Assembly (NCBI GenBank): GCA_045546175.1
Contig: JAZQCI010000114.1
Coordinates: forward strand, 1-39,009
DNA from: CAG-791 sp045546175
GTDB taxonomy: Bacteria > Bacillota > Clostridia > Lachnospirales > Lachnospiraceae
Direction: 5' to 3'
Length of the DNA stretch: 39,009 nt
The notes beneath the pieces were generated by a model that saw nothing but the letters and a program-made list of their open reading frames with translations, was not told where the DNA came from and did not search any database. Position numbers and translations under genes: made by a program. Positions 35,735 to 39,009 of this stretch are shown here, piece by piece. Within the stretch, counting starts at the first letter, position 1; every line of letters begins with the position of its first letter.

Positions 35735-37159
35735 ATGAAGACTACAGCATATCCTTCGAAATTTAACAGCTTTTCAGCCATTCTGGAACACTTTGCGCAG
35801 ACGGACCCTTCCGCCCCCGCCTTTTATTACGAAAAGGACGGCGCAGCGGCGGCGATCAGCCGGGCGGACTTTGCCGCCGACGTTCTTGACATCAGCCGGG
35901 AACTCCGTTCCATCGGCAAGTCCTGCATGGGCGTTCTCTGCGACGGGTCTCTTCCCTGCGTGGAGACGATCTTTGCCTCTGCCGTAACCGGAATGCAGAC
36001 CGTCCTGCTGGACGAGAACGCGTCGGACGAGCTTCTTCAGGAGCAGATCCGAATGACGGATATCGACCTCTTATGGAGCAGCGATGAGGACCTGGTGGAA
36101 GAACTGACGCCCTTCCTCACGGAGGGAATCCCTGCGCCCGGCGCTTCCGACGCGTCAGGCAGCGACATCCTCTTCTTCACTTCCGGCACAACGGCGAGCA
36201 GCAAAGCGGTCGTCCTGACGGAAGGGAGCCTGATGGCGGCCGCCTATAACGGGAGCTGTAAGCTTCCGCTCTCACCGGACGACACACTCCTGTGTGTGCT
36301 CCCCCTAAACCACGTCTTCGGCTTTGTCTGCGGACTGCTCTGGGGCATGGAGTGCGGCACGCCGGTGGCCCTGGGGCGCGGCGCCAGATACTACGTGCAG
36401 GATTTTTCCTTCTACAAGCCGACGGTCCTCTCCGCAGTACCGCTCCTGCTCAGTTTCGTGATGCAGCACAAGCTGATTAACCGCGAGCTTCGGCTGATTC
36501 TGGTCGGCGCCGGCGACTGCCCGCGGCAGCTCCTCGATACAGTCGCGAAACAAGGCATTTCGGTCAGTTTCGGCTACGGCCTGACGGAGACGAGTTCCGG
36601 CGTCGCGATCAGCGTGCCCGGCAGTCCCTCTTTTGACCCCTATGCACTGGAGGTCTGCCCGGAAGATACGGTCACTCTGGCGCCCGACGGCGAGATTCTG
36701 ATCTCCTCGCACAGCTGCATGATGAAGGGCTACTATAAGAATCCCGAAGACACTGCGAAGGTGCTCAGAGACGGGGTCCTTTACTCCGGCGACCTGGGCC
36801 GGTGGGATGAAAACGGCCGACTCCACATCATCGGAAGAAAAAAAGAGATCCTGGTACTGTCTGACGGCACCAAGATCTTCCTCCCCGAATATGAGGCGCG
36901 CATAGCACAGGCCCTTCCCGGGCGGGATTTCGCGGTTCTTGAGAGAGACGGAAAGCCCGTACTGCTTCTCGTCGAAAAAGAGAGCGCCGACTGGCCCGAA
37001 GTCATGCAGACGGCAAATCGCGCCATTGTACAGGAGAGCCTGCGCGACGCCATGGCACAGCTCCCGCGCGGCCAGCAGCTCAGCGACATCCTGTTTACGG
37101 TCGAGCCCCTGCCCCGCACTGCGACAGGGAAGGTCAGGCGCTGGGAACTGAAGATCTGA
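35735..37159 (+). CDS. AMP-dependent acyl-activating ligase (ANL superfamily), 474 aa
   Basis: The enzyme adenylates a carboxylic acid and passes it to a thiol, either CoA or an acyl carrier protein. Core motifs are intact: P-loop LFFTSGTTASSKAVVLT, GYGLTETSSGVAIS, YSGDLGRWDENGRLHIIGRKKE and the C-terminal lysine in PRTATGKVRRWEL. It is shorter than typical fatty acyl-CoA ligases (about 550). An ACP gene follows, which favours an acyl-ACP ligase. The ATG at 35735 fits the promoter; a TTG at 35708 would start inside the promoter region. Substrate is unknown; the divergent fatty acid operon suggests a fatty acid. Confidence 0.88.
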   Translation: MKTTAYPSKFNSFSAILEHFAQTDPSAPAFYYEKDGAAAAISRADFAADVLDISRELRSIGKSCMGVLCDGSLPCVETIFASAVTGMQTVLLDENASDELLQEQIRMTDIDLLWSSDEDLVEELTPFLTEGIPAPGASDASGSDILFFTSGTTASSKAVVLTEGSLMAAAYNGSCKLPLSPDDTLLCVLPLNHVFGFVCGLLWGMECGTPVALGRGARYYVQDFSFYKPTVLSAVPLLLSFVMQHKLINRELRLILVGAGDCPRQLLDTVAKQGISVSFGYGLTETSSGVAISVPGSPSFDPYALEVCPEDTVTLAPDGEILISSHSCMMKGYYKNPEDTAKVLRDGVLYSGDLGRWDENGRLHIIGRKKEILVLSDGTKIFLPEYEARIAQALPGRDFAVLERDGKPVLLLVEKESADWPEVMQTANRAIVQESLRDAMAQLPRGQQLSDILFTVEPLPRTATGKVRRWELKI

Positions 37160-37265
37160 GGATGACAGAGTCTCGGATTATGAAGTATAGTTATATCAGG
37201 AAACGAATATAAATACAGAAGCAACGCCGGCAGCGCGAGCCGCTGCCTGAAAGGATATAAGAACC

Positions 37266-37520
37266 ATGGACAGAAGCCAGATTGCGCAGACCTGCAAAGA
37301 AGTCATTTACGAGTGCGTTCCCGATATGGAAGGCAAGCCCCTTTACGAAGATACCGTCATAAACACAGACACAGCCATCGATTCTATGGGCTTTACGCTG
37401 ATCATCTGCCGGCTGGAGGCAAGATTTGATGTCAAGATCCCGCAGCGCCAGTGGTCCCGCATGTCTACCTTCGGCGATGTGGTAAATGCTTTTGATAAAC
37501 GCATAAACAGGAAGTTCTGA
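37266..37520 (+). CDS. Acyl carrier protein, 84 aa
   Basis: A small acidic helical protein with the phosphopantetheine attachment motif AIDSMGFTLIICRLEARFDVKI, where Ser40 is the attachment site (DSMG in place of the usual DSLD/E). It is not the primary AcpP, whose consensus is DSLD and which is normally encoded near fab genes. Its place between an acyl-activating ligase and an acyl-ACP thioesterase suggests a dedicated carrier for one pathway. AAAGGATAT lies upstream of the ATG. Confidence 0.92.
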   Translation: MDRSQIAQTCKEVIYECVPDMEGKPLYEDTVINTDTAIDSMGFTLIICRLEARFDVKIPQRQWSRMSTFGDVVNAFDKRINRKF

Positions 37521-37586
37521 TTCTCCCCCGCACAGCGGCCCTCTCTGCGGGCCCTGAATGCCTTTGCACAGTAAGAAGGAGTTCTC

Positions 37587-38297
37587 ATGGCGATTTACAG
37601 ACAGGATTTTCAGATTCTCTCTTCTGACGTGGACCTGCGGCGCACGCTGCGCCTCTCCACATTGTTTACCAGGCTCCAGGAAGCCGCGATCGCGCACACG
37701 ATCGATCTCGGTGTTCCCCGCGAGAAGACACTGGACAAGGGACTTCTGTGGGCAGTGACGCAGTACCGCGCCATCATCCACCGCCTGCCGGAGTACGACG
37801 AGAAAGTCTCTCTCCTCTCCTGGCCGGGCAGGACCATGCACCTGTATTTCCCCAGATATTTTCGCATCGTGGACACCAAGGGGCTCGTCCTGTTCGAGGC
37901 CGTCTCCCTCTGGGTCCTGATTGACGCCGAGACCCGGGGAATCGTCTTCCCCGAGAGCCACGACATCTTCATCAAGGAGATCGTGACCGGAAATGAGCTG
38001 CCCATGCCGGGGCGCATTCGCTCGGAAAAGATCTCCGCCTCGGAGCCGTTCAAGGTTCCCTACAGCTACGTGGATCTCAACGGGCACATGAATAATGCCA
38101 GGTACTACGACCTGGCAGTTGATTTCATGCCCGAGCATCTGCGCGGACGAAAGCTGCGCGAACTCTCCTCCGAGCACATCGGCGAAGCACAGCTCGGCGA
38201 CGTGATGCAAGTGGGCTGCGCCGAATCGGAAAACTCCTTCTACCTCTGCGGGGAGAAAGAAAAGACGGTTTTCAGGATAAAATTCATGTTTGATTAA
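37587..38297 (+). CDS. Acyl-ACP thioesterase (FatA/FatB-like), 236 aa
   Basis: The protein is a double hotdog-fold thioesterase that releases a free acid from acyl carrier protein. The N-terminal hotdog has DVDLRRTLRLSTLFTRLQEAA. The C-terminal one has the catalytic segment YVDLNGHMNNARYYDLA with the N-x-H-x-x-N arrangement. Length matches bacterial members. AAGGAG lies 5 nt before the ATG. With the ligase and ACP it could form a load-modify-release cycle; alternatively it may tune chain release from normal fatty acid synthesis. Confidence 0.92.
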   Translation: MAIYRQDFQILSSDVDLRRTLRLSTLFTRLQEAAIAHTIDLGVPREKTLDKGLLWAVTQYRAIIHRLPEYDEKVSLLSWPGRTMHLYFPRYFRIVDTKGLVLFEAVSLWVLIDAETRGIVFPESHDIFIKEIVTGNELPMPGRIRSEKISASEPFKVPYSYVDLNGHMNNARYYDLAVDFMPEHLRGRKLRELSSEHIGEAQLGDVMQVGCAESENSFYLCGEKEKTVFRIKFMFD

Positions 38298-38309
38298 CTG
38301 TATGATAAT

Positions 38310-38363
38310 CTCCCAATTACTGCCTTCAGCTAAGCCATCGGGTAAGTAATTGGGAGATAATTT
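38310..38363. terminator. Hairpin between the thioesterase gene and hypA
   Basis: TCTCCCAATTACT (38310-38322) pairs perfectly with AGTAATTGGGAGA (38345-38357) around a 22-nt loop, followed by TAATTTTA. It separates convergent genes; the short T-rich tail makes it a moderate intrinsic terminator. Confidence 0.65.
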
Positions 38364-38406
38364 TATAGAATATTGAGTTTATGCCAAAAAGGGGTGTATC
38401 TTCCTG

Positions 38407-38769
38407 TTAAAATGTATCATCCTCGCACTCCGCCTCGATCTCCTTGATCACGCACTGGTTGCCGTCTACCAGCCACGTCTCGCCGCTGTGGCAATAAGGA
38501 CATTCCTTGCCGTATCTGACTGTCTCATAAGTCTTCCCGCAGTTTCCGCAGAAAGTCACGGCCGGGATCGTCACAAGACGCAGTTCGGACTCCGCCAGAA
38601 CCGGGTGCTTCACTTTGAAGTAATTCCAGCAGTCGACAAACAGGTCTGTCATGATCCCGGACACCTCGCCGACTTCCAGCGTTACCGATCCGATTTTCGT
38701 GATCTTCTGCTCCTGCGCCGTCTCGTCCAGCATTTTCGCTATATGTAAGATTATTCCCATTTCATGCAT
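38407..38769 (-). CDS. hypA: Hydrogenase nickel insertion protein HypA, 120 aa
   Basis: HypA delivers nickel to [NiFe]-hydrogenase with HypB. The N-terminal MHEMGI gives the conserved MHE nickel-binding start, and two zinc-binding pairs are visible (CGNC and CPYC). Length is typical. The ribosome binding site is weak. No other hyp or hydrogenase gene lies in the window; partners may lie beyond it or elsewhere. Confidence 0.92.
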   Translation of the reverse strand: MHEMGIILHIAKMLDETAQEQKITKIGSVTLEVGEVSGIMTDLFVDCWNYFKVKHPVLAESELRLVTIPAVTFCGNCGKTYETVRYGKECPYCHSGETWLVDGNQCVIKEIEAECEDDTF

Positions 38770-38859
38770 ATCTTTTGCCCGTTCCGATCTTTTTTCCGAC
38801 CGGCGTCCCTTTCAGTAAAGACGCGCGATATTCTCCCTGTGTCTTCAATGCAGAGGAGA

Positions 38860-38953
38860 TCCTTCTGTATTGTACCAAGTCGCTAGCGCGACGGCTAGCC
38901 GTACTCATCGTCTTCTCCGCTACTGCATAGAAAAAGTAGCGGTTTTTGTTTTT
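38860..38953 (+). ncRNA. Possible short structured RNA or leader ending in a terminator
   Basis: Two small stems, GTCGC-TAGC-GCGAC and the palindrome CGGCTAGCCG (about 38879-38901), are followed by CCGCTACT / AGTAGCGG (38917-38942) and TTTTTGTTTTT. No open frame of note leads into it. It could be a small RNA or an attenuating leader of a gene past the window edge. The 5' end is a guess. Confidence 0.35.
38917..38953 (+). terminator. Rho-independent terminator on the plus strand
   Basis: An 8-bp stem CCGCTACT/AGTAGCGG with a 10-nt loop is followed by TTTTTGTTTTT. No protein-coding gene on the plus strand ends here. Confidence 0.8.
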
Positions 38954-39009
38954 ATGTCTTATTGTTTAAGTACCCCTACTCACACAATAAACAAAACAAA
39001 AATCACTAC

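Overview
The window looks like a chromosomal segment of a strictly anaerobic, fermentative, moderately high-GC Firmicute, most likely a gut or rumen Clostridia (Lachnospiraceae-like). The evidence is oxygen-sensitive ferredoxin-linked enzymes (pyruvate:ferredoxin oxidoreductase, indolepyruvate:ferredoxin oxidoreductase, a clostridial 2[4Fe-4S] ferredoxin), the Firmicute order rpsF-ssb-rpsR / gdpP-rplI-dnaB, a GdpP-type c-di-AMP phosphodiesterase and strong AGGAGG ribosome binding sites. The genus cannot be fixed from the sequence alone.

Layout. 1-2470 (+): the 3' part of nifJ, then a 56-residue ferredoxin with its own promoter, a 16-bp leader hairpin and a strong terminator. 2529-13859 (-): an ACT-domain protein and phenylacetate-CoA ligase; then dnaB, rplI, gdpP and a licD-like gene; then rpsR, ssb, rpsF; then iorB, iorA and a LicC-like nucleotidyltransferase. 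14048-16112 (-): ilvE and a DegV lipid-binding protein. 16360-17613 (+): an RlmI-like rRNA methyltransferase. 17721-25666 (-): a type I restriction-modification operon in the order hsdM, DUF1016/PDDEXK nuclease, hsdS, hsdR. 25720-26835 (-): a secreted metallo-beta-lactamase-fold hydrolase. 26836-27486: a non-coding stretch. 27487-31327 (+): a 948-residue iron-sulfur flavoprotein and a PAP2 phosphatase. 31388-35569 (-): a three-gene flavoenzyme operon. 35735-38297 (+): acyl-activating ligase, acyl carrier protein and acyl-ACP thioesterase. 38407-38769 (-): hypA.

How the genes fit together. IorAB, PaaK, NifJ, ferredoxin and IlvE fit oxidative fermentation of amino acids: transamination, 2-oxoacid:ferredoxin oxidation to acyl- or aryl-acetyl-CoA, and ligase chemistry. 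The 31.4-38.3 kb block is the most interesting metabolic unit. Its first operon gene closely resembles the FAD-dependent polyunsaturated fatty acid (linoleate) isomerase of Cutibacterium acnes. It is followed by a CrtI-like flavoprotein and a translationally coupled NAD(P)H/FAD/[2Fe-2S] reductase. A ligase-ACP-thioesterase set is transcribed divergently from the same 165-bp region, which holds a 9-bp inverted repeat. I infer a system that isomerises and reduces unsaturated fatty acids (biohydrogenation-like).

The second highlight is hsdS. It encodes three target-recognition domains, and the third is joined to the first two only through 21 copies of a 4-bp repeat. Loss or gain of one repeat unit puts a stop codon directly after the tract, leaving a canonical two-domain specificity subunit of about 441 residues. 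A second, 12-bp repeat encoding SAEL lies in the first central spacer, the kind of repeat known to change recognition-site spacing in EcoR124-type enzymes. This looks like a contingency locus with two independent repeat-based variation points.
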